Positions 1 to 6,291 of a stretch of 9,380 bases of DNA are shown piece after piece. The stretch is taken from NCBI GenBank assembly GCA_014859785.1, contig JACUTP010000062.1, positions 1 to 9,380 on the forward strand, in the 5' to 3' direction. Positions within the stretch are counted from its first letter, which is position 1, and every line of letters starts with the position of its first letter. Below the pieces are notes generated by a model. The model was not told the DNA's origin and ran no database searches. It was given only the letters and a program-made list of their open reading frames with translations. Both the position numbers and the translations under genes were made by a program. This stretch comes from Candidatus Methanoperedentaceae archaeon (lineage in GTDB: Archaea; Halobacteriota; Methanosarcinia; Methanosarcinales; Methanoperedenaceae).

Positions 1-81
1 CTGTATCTTCAGCAGTTAATTTTCCTGATAGTTTTTTGTTAAGGGATTATTAAATTCTATTGTCGAATAACGAAATGGGTT

Positions 82-783
82 TCATGTCTTTCTTATAATT
101 TCCAGCGGGATAGCTCCACTGTGGATAGCTGTGGCAACAAGTGCGCCGCTAACCCCGATTCCTTTAAGTTCTTCAATATCATCCATATCCCGGACCCCGC
201 CCCCAAGCAGTATGCTGTGTTCTGATATCCTGACAAGCCGTCCCAGGAAATCAATATCAACACCCATACCTGTGCCCACCCTGCCAAGGTCAAGAACGAT
301 AATATCCCCGATATCATAATCATTCAGCATTCTTACAAGCTCTTCAGGCTCAACCATCAGTCCGGAATCCTGCGTCAGCATCCTGCCGTTTTTCATGTCA
401 ATGCTCACGTTAATCCTTTTCCCGAACTTTTCCACAGCCTTTTTAATCAGCTCAAGCGAAGCAGTTTCTGTCCCGATAACAACCGTACCAGCAATTTCAG
501 CTGCTGTCTCAACATCCCCCATACCTGCCGCGCCGATATCAACCATTGTCGCAGTTTTCTTAGACACCGCCCCGATAAGTTCAAAATTATTTCCCCTGTG
601 CTGAAGGCGGTCAAGGTCTGCAATATAAACTTCAGTTGGTTTAACAGCAGATACTATCTCAAGAGGCGCAGCTGAATCACACACCCTGCTGCCCCGCACT
701 GGCTTGTACTTTGACCGCTCACCCTTTATGGCATGTACAGCCTTTCCTTCAAATATGTCAAGAACAAAAATAATCCGAAACAT
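82..783 (-). CDS. HisA-like TIM-barrel protein (HisA/HisF family, COG1411-type)
   Basis: A 233-aa (beta/alpha)8 barrel related to HisA, the ProFAR isomerase of histidine synthesis. It starts MFRIIFVLDIFEGKAVHAIK, with Asp9 at the place of the N-terminal catalytic Asp of HisA. A second Asp lies in SIDMKNG (D129). VLDLGRVGTGMG (163-174) and LLGGGV (192-197) match the two phosphate-binding halves of the fold, and YIADLDRL matches the HisA 'VDLD' strand. Its divergence from normal HisA (for example 'FVLDIF' instead of 'PAIDL') suggests the uncharacterised archaeal paralogue rather than the histidine enzyme. I chose the ATG at 783: the reading frame stays open to 987, but that extension lies inside divergent mfnB and has no family resemblance. 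It faces mfnB across 34 bp. From memory, such HisA-like genes also occur among one-carbon/methanofuran genes, so a role near methanofuran or tetrahydromethanopterin synthesis is an inference. The substrate is unknown. Confidence 0.85.
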   Translation of the reverse strand: MFRIIFVLDIFEGKAVHAIKGERSKYKPVRGSRVCDSAAPLEIVSAVKPTEVYIADLDRLQHRGNNFELIGAVSKKTATMVDIGAAGMGDVETAAEIAGTVVIGTETASLELIKKAVEKFGKRINVSIDMKNGRMLTQDSGLMVEPEELVRMLNDYDIGDIIVLDLGRVGTGMGVDIDFLGRLVRISEHSILLGGGVRDMDDIEELKGIGVSGALVATAIHSGAIPLEIIRKT

Positions 784-817
784 AAATGTATAAGAGCAGT
801 AATCTGGTTTAACGATT
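781..817 (+). promoter_or_regulatory. Candidate TATA box for leaderless mfnB, shared divergent promoter
   Basis: TATAAG at 789-794, preceded by AT-rich CATAAATG, is centred about 27 nt upstream of the mfnB ATG at 818. That is the archaeal TATA-to-start distance, and no Shine-Dalgarno sequence precedes the ATG, so a leaderless transcript is likely. On the minus strand a weaker TTAAAC (812-807) lies about the same distance upstream of the HisA-like ATG at 783. The two promoters would therefore interleave within 34 bp. Assigned by position and composition only. Confidence 0.4.
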
Positions 818-1522
818 ATGAAGCTACTTGTAAGCCCCATCAATGTCGAGGAAGCAAATATATGCAGACTCGGAGGCGCGGATATTATCGATGTAAAAAA
901 CCCGAAAGAAGGCTCACTCGGTGCAAATTTCCCCTGGATGATTCGCGCCGTGAAAGAAGCGGCAGGCGACGTGCCTGTCAGCGCCACAATCGGTGATTTT
1001 AACTACAAGCCCGGAACAGCGTCACTGGCAGCCCTGGGAGCGGCTGTCGCCGGGGCAGAGTATATCAAAGTCGGGTTATACGATATCCGGACAAAAGAAC
1101 AGGCACTTGACATGCTTACAAACATCGTACATTCTGTCAGGGATTTCGACAGGAACAGGAAAGTGGTGGCTTCAGGTTATTCTGATTACCGGCGTATAAA
1201 CTCCATCTCACCGTTTGAACTTCCCAAAATCGGGGCGCAGGCTGGTGTGGATGTGGTTATGATGGATACCGGCGTGAAAGATGGGCGTTCCACTTTTGAA
1301 TTCCTGTCAGAGAAAGAGCTTACAGGATTCGTGGAAAATGCAGGAAACTTCGGGCTTCTGACAGCGCTTGCAGGCACGATAAAATTCGAGGACATTCCTG
1401 CCTTAAAACGCATTTCTCCTGATATTATCGGAGTACGGGGATGCGTTTGCGGAGGGGACAGGAATTCCGTGATAAAGCAGGAACTTGTTGAGAGACTGAA
1501 AGCTGAAATATCTAAAATTTGA
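818..1522 (+). CDS. mfnB: (5-formylfuran-3-yl)methyl phosphate synthase MfnB
   Basis: A 234-aa TIM-barrel enzyme (DUF556 family) that condenses two molecules of glyceraldehyde 3-phosphate into 4-(hydroxymethyl)-2-furancarboxaldehyde phosphate, the furan precursor of methanofuran. It acts in the cytoplasm. It begins MKLLVSPINVEEANICRLGG and contains ADIIDVKNPKEGSLGANFPW (21-40). The lysines and Asp described for the Methanocaldococcus enzyme (K27, K85, D151, K155) have clear counterparts: K27, K84 in EYIKVGLYD, and D150 and K154 in MMDTGVKDGR. The C-terminal IGVRGCVCGGDRNS is also a family signature. Length is normal for the family and no catalytic residue is missing. The ATG at 818 has no Shine-Dalgarno sequence but a TATA box 27 nt upstream. 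It is divergent from the HisA-like gene and convergent with mqnE. Methanofuran is used by the formyl-methanofuran dehydrogenase step of methanogenesis and reverse methanogenesis. Confidence 0.96.
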   Translation: MKLLVSPINVEEANICRLGGADIIDVKNPKEGSLGANFPWMIRAVKEAAGDVPVSATIGDFNYKPGTASLAALGAAVAGAEYIKVGLYDIRTKEQALDMLTNIVHSVRDFDRNRKVVASGYSDYRRINSISPFELPKIGAQAGVDVVMMDTGVKDGRSTFEFLSEKELTGFVENAGNFGLLTALAGTIKFEDIPALKRISPDIIGVRGCVCGGDRNSVIKQELVERLKAEISKI

Positions 1523-1523
1523 T

Positions 1524-1559
1524 AGTGGTGAAAATAACTATTCGTACACCTTTACCACT
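1524..1559. terminator. Possible two-way terminator hairpin between convergent mfnB and mqnE
   Basis: AGTGGT (1524-1529), a bulged G, then AAA pairs with TTTACCACT (1551-1559), giving a nine-pair interrupted stem. It lies just after the mfnB stop and across the mqnE stop codon. Its place between two converging genes suggests transcript 3' ends on both strands. It has no long T-run, so this is a position-based proposal. Confidence 0.3.
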
Positions 1560-2632
1560 TCATAATTCGCGGTTCTTTCAACAGGCACTTTTCCTGCATT
1601 TTTTATAAGGTGGACTAACCTCTCTTTCGGGGTATATTCCGCAGTCATCCCGCCAGCCGCATGTGTTATCTTTTCTTCCATCACCGTGCCGTCCATATCA
1701 TTCGCACCATAATGAAGTGCAACCTGCGCAAGTTTCTCACCGACCATGACCCAGTACGTCTTGATATTATTAACATAACCGTTTAGCAAAAGCCGGGAAA
1801 CCGCAATCATTTTGAGGTCATCAAAACCGGTTGGCGCAAATTTAACAAGTCCGTTTTTTTGAAGTTCAGTGTTGTCAGGATGAAAACTCAACGGGATAAA
1901 CGACTGGAATCCGCCTGTTTTTGCCTGCAATTCCCGAATCCTCATTATATGGTCAACAATATCCCCAGGTGTTTCAATATGACCGTAAAGCATTGTCGCA
2001 TTGCTCTTAATGCCGAGATTGTGTGCGGTTTCCATCACCTCAAGCCACTTTTCCCCGCTGATTTTTCCAGGGCAGAGCCTTTTCCGGATAATCTCGTTGA
2101 ATATCTCTCCCCCGCCGCCCGGAAGACTCGTGAGACCAGCTTTTTTCAAACGCATCAGGACTTCCTTTTCCACCATTCCGGTTGTATCTGCAAGATATGC
2201 TATTTCAACAGCAGTAAAGGCTTTTAATGACATGGAAGGATACTTCTCATGAAGCCTGGACAGTAGTTCTTCATAATATTCAAACTGAAGTGCGGGATTA
2301 AGTGAACCTACGATATGCAATTCTGTTGCACCCATTTTAGAAGCCCATTCTGCTTTTTGCATTATTTCATCTGTGGATAAAGTGAATGCGCCATCCTGTC
2401 CCTCTTCCCTGAAATAAGCACAGAACCAGCATTTTGAAGTGCACACATTGGTATAGTTTATATGGCAGTTCGAAACGAACATCACCCTGTCGCCAACTGT
2501 TGTGCGGCGCACGTAATCTGCCAGCGCGCCAATGAGAGAGAGGTTCTTTGACTCCATAAGAGCCAGCCCGTCTTTAAAATCAAGGTCTAAAGACGCTTTT
2601 ACCTTTTCTATAACCTGTGATAGTTCATCCAT
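1538..2632 (-). CDS. mqnE: Aminofutalosine synthase MqnE, radical SAM
   Basis: A 364-aa radical SAM enzyme that joins 3-[(1-carboxyvinyl)oxy]benzoate with the adenosyl part of SAM to form aminofutalosine, in the futalosine route to menaquinone. The 4Fe-4S motif C-x3-C-x2-C is CTSKCWFC (C64, C68, C71). The barrel continues through LPGGGGEIFNEIIRKRL and LYGHIETPGDIVDHIMR. I preferred MqnE over its close relatives MqnC and the F420 enzyme CofH because of GGFQSFIPLSFHPDNTEL (240-257), YWVMVGEKLAQVALHYGAND and the ending AGKVPVERTANYEVV. CofH normally has a 'FVPLPFVH'-type segment there. I chose the ATG at 2632; the frame continues upstream to 2818, but that stretch overlaps the M23-like gene. It lies 52 bp downstream of that gene on the same strand and may be cotranscribed. 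No other mqn gene is in the window, so they must be elsewhere if the pathway is complete. Confidence 0.9.
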   Translation of the reverse strand: MDELSQVIEKVKASLDLDFKDGLALMESKNLSLIGALADYVRRTTVGDRVMFVSNCHINYTNVCTSKCWFCAYFREEGQDGAFTLSTDEIMQKAEWASKMGATELHIVGSLNPALQFEYYEELLSRLHEKYPSMSLKAFTAVEIAYLADTTGMVEKEVLMRLKKAGLTSLPGGGGEIFNEIIRKRLCPGKISGEKWLEVMETAHNLGIKSNATMLYGHIETPGDIVDHIMRIRELQAKTGGFQSFIPLSFHPDNTELQKNGLVKFAPTGFDDLKMIAVSRLLLNGYVNNIKTYWVMVGEKLAQVALHYGANDMDGTVMEEKITHAAGGMTAEYTPKERLVHLIKNAGKVPVERTANYEVVKVYE

Positions 2633-2684
2633 CTGCTTGCCTTTATATGCACACAATAGATAATAGCATCGTTTGTATGTCTGT

Positions 2685-3236
2685 TTAAAAACTGCCTGTT
2701 TCAAGCGTAGATTCCAGGTACTCAGTCGGGTCAAGCAGGTTTTGCGGCTTTTCACTGCCAAACCAGTTGCCTCCAAGATAACAATCCGAATCCACGACAC
2801 GGGTATCCCATAATTCAAAATGCAGCATACTCGGGCTTCCGTTTTCCTTTATTTTACGTATATAATGTGGAGATGTTTCCGTAATCTTAGCTGTATCCAG
2901 GACGAGACCAACATGACCTATAAGCTGCCCTGCTTTTACCCTATCGCCGGTATTTACGGCAACATCACGGAGTTCTGCATACCTGCAAAGCAAACCACGT
3001 TTAGTCTCAACAAGGACATTATACGTGACATTCCAGTATGGGACTTTCGAAGGTGACGTGAATTCTTCAGTCCTGACAACACATCCACTTTCTATAGATA
3101 TCACATCACTTCCCGGAAGGGCATAAATATCTACACCGCAGTGATACCTGTCAATCCGGTTTTCCCAGAACGAGCCGGGTGACCCGCTTGATGATATGGG
3201 GTTACAATAACTGTTTGGAACCGGCCACTTTTTCAT
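2685..3236 (-). CDS. M23/LytM-fold metallopeptidase-like protein, probably cytoplasmic
   Basis: A 183-aa protein with the fold of M23 (lysostaphin/LytM) zinc peptidases. The first zinc motif H-x3-D is HCGVD (H32, D36). The next segments are VISIESGCVVRTEE, NTGDRVKAGQLIGHVG (95-110) and SMLHFELW (136-143), which supplies the third ligand H139. Two histidines usual in active enzymes are replaced: the 'YAHL' position reads YAEL (E88), and the first His of HxH is Met137. A metal site therefore looks intact, while classical peptide cleavage is doubtful. There is no signal peptide or membrane segment, and archaea of this kind lack murein, so the substrate is unknown. The ATG at 3236 follows a TATA-like stretch by about 30 nt. 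mqnE lies 52 bp downstream. Confidence 0.8.
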   Translation of the reverse strand: MKKWPVPNSYCNPISSSGSPGSFWENRIDRYHCGVDIYALPGSDVISIESGCVVRTEEFTSPSKVPYWNVTYNVLVETKRGLLCRYAELRDVAVNTGDRVKAGQLIGHVGLVLDTAKITETSPHYIRKIKENGSPSMLHFELWDTRVVDSDCYLGGNWFGSEKPQNLLDPTEYLESTLETGSF

Positions 3237-3260
3237 TGCTTCCAGTTGGACTTAATACTT

Positions 3261-3273
3261 TAATTATTTATAG
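3261..3273 (-). promoter_or_regulatory. Candidate TATA box for the M23-like gene
   Basis: Read on the minus strand this is CTATAAATAATTA, centred about 31 nt upstream of the ATG at 3236. Composition and spacing suit an archaeal promoter with a very short leader. Not supported by any other signal. Confidence 0.4.
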
Positions 3274-3298
3274 GCGATTATCTTCAAACAGGATAAAT

Positions 3299-3308
3299 CT
3301 AAATAATA
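3299..3308 (+). promoter_or_regulatory. Candidate TATA box for the LVIVD propeller gene
   Basis: CTAAATAATA is centred about 25 nt upstream of the GTG at 3329. The bases just before that GTG show no Shine-Dalgarno sequence, so a leaderless transcript is the simplest reading. The spacing supports the GTG rather than the far-upstream ATG at 3179. Confidence 0.35.
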
Positions 3309-3328
3309 TTGTTACAATAAATAATCCT

Positions 3329-4636
3329 GTGAGAGTGGAATTCAAGGTATTGGTCATCCTATTATTGGCAATATTGTTCATCCCGGAAAGTGTGGAAGCT
3401 TTGCACGACATGCGAGAAAACATGACAGAAGTTGGTTCATTCTCAACAAACGAACCCCGAAGTGCAGAATTTTATCATAATTATCTTTTCATAGCAGATA
3501 CAAACTCACTTCTGGTTTTCAATACGAGCAATCCCGAAAGCCCCCGGCTTGTAACCACATACAGGGAATTTTCAGAGCCGGGACGGGTATATGGCTTATC
3601 AATATCAGAAGACCTGTTATATATTGCATCAGGACCGGGATGGATTTACGTACTTAACATTAGCAATCCGGAAAAACCTGAAAAATTGTACCAGTTAAAT
3701 TATTTGAGCAATGCAAATGATGTGTCTTTTAATGGCAGATATATGTATGTTGCTGATACTAATACCGGATTACTCATCTTTGATATGACAATTAGGAGAC
3801 AACCCGAACTTACCGGCATGTTTTATGTCCTTAAATCAAATATTAGCGGGTCATTGCAGGGATGGGGCGGAGAATCTGTTGCAGTATCAGGGGGATATGC
3901 GTTTTTAAGAGGTTCACAGAGAAAGGGATTCTATATAATCGATGTATCAGACCCTGCAAATCCGAAAGAAGTTTTCCATTCAATCGGTAAAGAAATTTAC
4001 GATATAGCGGTTTCTGGAAATAATGTATACCTTGCCCGTGCTGATGGAACGGCACAATTCGACGTGCTTGATATCAGCAACCCTTATAATCCCGAAATTA
4101 CAGGAAGTTTTTTTATTTTTGAAACCGCAAGAAGAAGCGCCATTGCAGTCCATCCTTCAGGAGATTATATATATGCAGCATCAGGAAACACCTGGCATAT
4201 ATTCAAAATAAAGGATACCACCCCACCCCGGGTTATTATCGAAAGACCGGATGAGGGTGAAATATTCACAAACCAGGTAATTAATGTCTCAGGGGATGCC
4301 TTTGACAGAAGCGGGATAAGGGAAGTCCTTGTTAACGGGAAATTTGCAGGAACAGAATCATGGAACCAGATAATTGAACTCGTAAACGGTACGAATCAAA
4401 TAAACATAACAGTTTATGATAATAACGGCAACAGTATTTCAGAAATTATCGAGGTGGTTTATCGACCTCCAATAACTACGCCGGCAAAACCTGCTGAAAT
4501 TATCCCGGCTGAAACGGGTCTGAAACAAAACGGGTATGCTCTTAACCTTGTTTTTTACGGGTTTCTGGCAATTATAGCAATAATCGGGATATGGATATAC
4601 ATGAAAAAACGACGAGGAAAAAGCATTATTTCCTGA
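3329..4636 (+). CDS. Secreted, membrane-anchored LVIVD-repeat beta-propeller protein
   Basis: About 435 aa from the GTG at 3329. The frame is open back to 3179, but only the GTG gives a proper signal peptide: MRVEFK, then VLVILLLAILFIP, with a likely cut after SVEA (residue 24). Residues 45-293 hold about six LVIVD-type blades with the recurring end 'V.DISNP..P' (LLVFNTSNPESP, WIYVLNISNPEKP, FYIIDVSDPANP, FDVLDISNPYNP). Residues 299-379, from DTTPPRVIIERPDEGEIF, look like an Ig-like/glucodextranase-B-type beta-sandwich. A Pro-rich linker leads to one membrane helix (407-425) and a basic tail KKRRGK. The protein should therefore sit outside the cell, anchored at its C-terminus, with several N-glycosylation sequons. 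The role is unknown; binding or cell-surface interaction is a guess. Its end overlaps the next gene's end by 11 bp. Confidence 0.85.
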   Translation: MRVEFKVLVILLLAILFIPESVEALHDMRENMTEVGSFSTNEPRSAEFYHNYLFIADTNSLLVFNTSNPESPRLVTTYREFSEPGRVYGLSISEDLLYIASGPGWIYVLNISNPEKPEKLYQLNYLSNANDVSFNGRYMYVADTNTGLLIFDMTIRRQPELTGMFYVLKSNISGSLQGWGGESVAVSGGYAFLRGSQRKGFYIIDVSDPANPKEVFHSIGKEIYDIAVSGNNVYLARADGTAQFDVLDISNPYNPEITGSFFIFETARRSAIAVHPSGDYIYAASGNTWHIFKIKDTTPPRVIIERPDEGEIFTNQVINVSGDAFDRSGIREVLVNGKFAGTESWNQIIELVNGTNQINITVYDNNGNSISEIIEVVYRPPITTPAKPAEIIPAETGLKQNGYALNLVFYGFLAIIAIIGIWIYMKKRRGKSIIS

Positions 4637-5453
4637 AACTTTCATACTCTCTTTTGATTGCCAGGGCATCAATCTCAAGGTTCGGGCTTTCGCTTATGAC
4701 CATCCCCCTGATGTTAAAATCAGACAAAACCTTTGCAAGCGCATGGTAATTAAAATCGGATTCTTCAAACACGAGATGGTTTTTTTCGCCCTTATCCGAA
4801 TACTCTATACCTGACACGTGCATGTGCATATTATCCAGCCCGCTTTTTCCGAGCTTATCCTCAACCTTTGCCAGGATTTGTGCAAATTCCTCTTCAGAGT
4901 TATTCCTGCCGTTTAAAGCATGCAGATGGGAAAAATCAATGCACGGAAGTACTCCTTCAACTTCTGTAATCTCAAGTACATCCTCAAGACTTCCGAACTG
5001 TGAATGCCTGCCCATGGTCTCGACCCTTATTGTCATGTCCACACCCTCACCTCTTAACTCTTCACACATTTCAGCTAACCGGTTCCTGACCCTAAAATAA
5101 ACCTCTTGTTTCGGCTTTCCCTGGTAAAAAGCTGCATGGATTACCACGCTTTTCGCTCCTGCCAGGTACCCTATCCTTGCCGAATTCAGTATCCGTTCCC
5201 TGCTTGCGTAAAGTTTCTCACCTTCAGCATTCAGGTTTATGTAATACGGTGCATGTACGCTTAACCTGATGCCAAGTTTTCTTGCCACACCCCTGACGGC
5301 AAGTGCTGTCTTTTCCCCCATCCTGACACCGCGGACAAACTCAAGTTCCATGCAGCCAAGACCGAGTTCATGTACCCTGGTGATACCGGAAATACTGTCA
5401 GTTCCTTTTGAGCTTGACGGTGTGCCTGCCGTCCCGAAAAGCAATTCCTTCAT
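4626..5453 (-). CDS. Endonuclease IV-like TIM-barrel protein (AP endonuclease family 2)
   Basis: A 275-aa TIM barrel of the endonuclease IV/xylose isomerase-like superfamily. Metal-binding positions of endonuclease IV can be followed: SVHAPYYINL (H67), VVIHAAFYQG (H106), RVETMG (E145), CIDFSHLHA (D173, H176), HMHVSG (H210 or H212) and SESPNLEID (E255). The 'DRH' motif of the bacterial enzyme (D229, H231 in E. coli) reads KNH in GEKNHL, so one Asp ligand seems lost while H226 remains. This suggests either a diverged abasic-site nuclease or a sugar-phosphate enzyme of the same fold; sequence alone does not decide. It starts at the ATG at 5453, six bp after the stop of the ferritin-like gene, with a GAGGG about 10 nt upstream. 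The two are almost certainly cotranscribed, hinting at oxidative-damage repair. Confidence 0.8.
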   Translation of the reverse strand: MKELLFGTAGTPSSSKGTDSISGITRVHELGLGCMELEFVRGVRMGEKTALAVRGVARKLGIRLSVHAPYYINLNAEGEKLYASRERILNSARIGYLAGAKSVVIHAAFYQGKPKQEVYFRVRNRLAEMCEELRGEGVDMTIRVETMGRHSQFGSLEDVLEITEVEGVLPCIDFSHLHALNGRNNSEEEFAQILAKVEDKLGKSGLDNMHMHVSGIEYSDKGEKNHLVFEESDFNYHALAKVLSDFNIRGMVISESPNLEIDALAIKREYESFRK

Positions 5454-5459
5454 CTTATC

Positions 5460-5975
5460 TTAGCCCTCTATAGTAGGAGGACTATAACCATACCAAGAAC
5501 CATCCTGTTCAAAGTAATACAATGCATCTTCAAGAGCTGATTTATGCCCCTTTTCAATCTCGGTTAGTTTCAGGAACAGTTTCTTAACTGACTTATTATC
5601 CGTTCTGTTTGCACCACGGGAATAAAATTCAATTGACCGCTCTTCTGTCCTGATACCAAGTTCCAGGACATCCTTTGTTTCTGTAATATCCATCGGCTGG
5701 AGGGGCTCGGGAAAAATACTTCTTGCTTTTTTCCTGTATTCCTCTGCCATTGCATCAACATCAGCCTTATTACCTGATGTCCTTTCATATTCTTTTTCAA
5801 TTATTTCCCTGTGCTCGCCTTCATCAATTGCAAGTCCCCTGAACAGGGCACTCGCACTTTCTTCCTGGACAATATCGGCGAATATGGAATAGTACTCCTG
5901 CCCGTAAATTTCAATCGATATGGCTTCTTTTAAGATATCAAGGAGAAGGCTGCCTGGTTCTTCCGTATTACTCAC
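5460..5975 (-). CDS. Ferritin-like diiron protein (rubrerythrin family, no rubredoxin domain)
   Basis: A 171-aa four-helix protein of the rubrerythrin/erythrin type. The diiron ligand pattern is present twice: IEIYGQEYY (E22 or E27) with DEGEH (E52, H55), and TEERSIEFY (E111 or E112) with EIEKGH (E141, H144). There is no cysteine at all, so the iron-only rubredoxin domain of true rubrerythrins is absent. The protein ends in YYFEQDGSWYGY followed by a short tail. Family members reduce peroxide or store iron in the cytoplasm. The start is GTG at 5975, since no ATG occurs before residue 75. It is followed 6 bp later by the endonuclease IV-like gene. A perfect inverted repeat upstream (5997-6014) may control it. 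The electron donor is not evident. Confidence 0.85.
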   Translation of the reverse strand: MSNTEEPGSLLLDILKEAISIEIYGQEYYSIFADIVQEESASALFRGLAIDEGEHREIIEKEYERTSGNKADVDAMAEEYRKKARSIFPEPLQPMDITETKDVLELGIRTEERSIEFYSRGANRTDNKSVKKLFLKLTEIEKGHKSALEDALYYFEQDGSWYGYSPPTIEG

Positions 5976-5996
5976 CTGTTAAAGATTAACTTCAAA

Positions 5997-6014
5997 GGGT
6001 AATAAAGTTTACCC
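5997..6014. promoter_or_regulatory. Perfect inverted repeat upstream of the ferritin-like gene: operator or terminator
   Basis: GGGTAA (5997-6002), a 6-nt spacer, then TTACCC (6009-6014). It lies 22-39 nt upstream of the GTG at 5975 and covers the AACTTTATTA stretch that would be the TATA region. This suits a dimeric repressor site. Alternatively, as the minus-strand transcript of the preceding gene passes through, the hairpin followed by TTT could end that transcript. Confidence 0.4.
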
Positions 6015-6036
6015 GAAATGATAGATTCAGATTAAA

Positions 6037-6279
6037 TCATGATTCCCTTTTCACGACCTTCCTTACCTTTCGCCCCTTGAAATTAATGCCACCCACCAGT
6101 TTTACCCCGGTTTTTTTCCTGATGATATCTACATAATTACTATCGAAACTTGCTATAATGTTTTTTTTAACAGCCATGTTGATGTTACCCCCCAGGCTTG
6201 TAAGTGTTCTAAGAATATTTTCTATTTCCACCTGGGAAATATCATCATTAAGGCTTATCAAATATGTTTCAATGACCAT
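6037..6279 (-). CDS. Small basic-tailed protein with propeptide/inhibitor I9-like pattern
   Basis: An 80-aa protein with a beta-alpha-beta-beta-alpha-beta layout: IETYLISL, a helix around EIENILRTLTSLGGNI, a strand KNIIASF, a second helix NYVDIIRKKTGV and a strand KLVGGINF. The series 'LTSLGG...A.F......I....GV..V' resembles subtilisin propeptides (inhibitor I9, a ferredoxin-like fold). It has no signal peptide and no protease partner in the window. The last 13 residues are strongly basic (GRKVRKVVKRES). It follows the PASTA gene after 12 bp with no clear Shine-Dalgarno sequence, so it is probably the fourth gene of that operon. The function is unknown; a protein-protein interaction module is the plainest guess, and the fold assignment is inference. 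Confidence 0.65.
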   Translation of the reverse strand: MVIETYLISLNDDISQVEIENILRTLTSLGGNINMAVKKNIIASFDSNYVDIIRKKTGVKLVGGINFKGRKVRKVVKRES

Positions 6280-6291
6280 TGTTAAGATAAT

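Noticed and set aside
3..53. Possible tail of a plus-strand gene at the left edge (VSSAVNFPDSFLLRDY)
   Set aside because: Sixteen residues in AT-rich DNA with no family resemblance; chance is as likely.
784..987. Open-frame extension of the HisA-like gene upstream of 783
   Set aside because: It lies opposite the well-supported mfnB coding sequence and has no HisA-like sequence; the family N-terminus begins at the ATG at 783.
1538..2632. Assignment of this gene as CofH (F420 synthesis)
   Set aside because: The FIPLSFHPDNT segment and the VERTANYEVV ending fit MqnE rather than CofH.
2633..2818. Open-frame extension of mqnE upstream of 2632
   Set aside because: It overlaps the M23-like gene in another frame, and MqnE proteins begin near the ATG at 2632.
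3179..3328. Upstream ATG for the LVIVD gene
   Set aside because: It would overlap the start of the divergent M23-like gene and bury the signal peptide; the GTG at 3329 gives a normal one.
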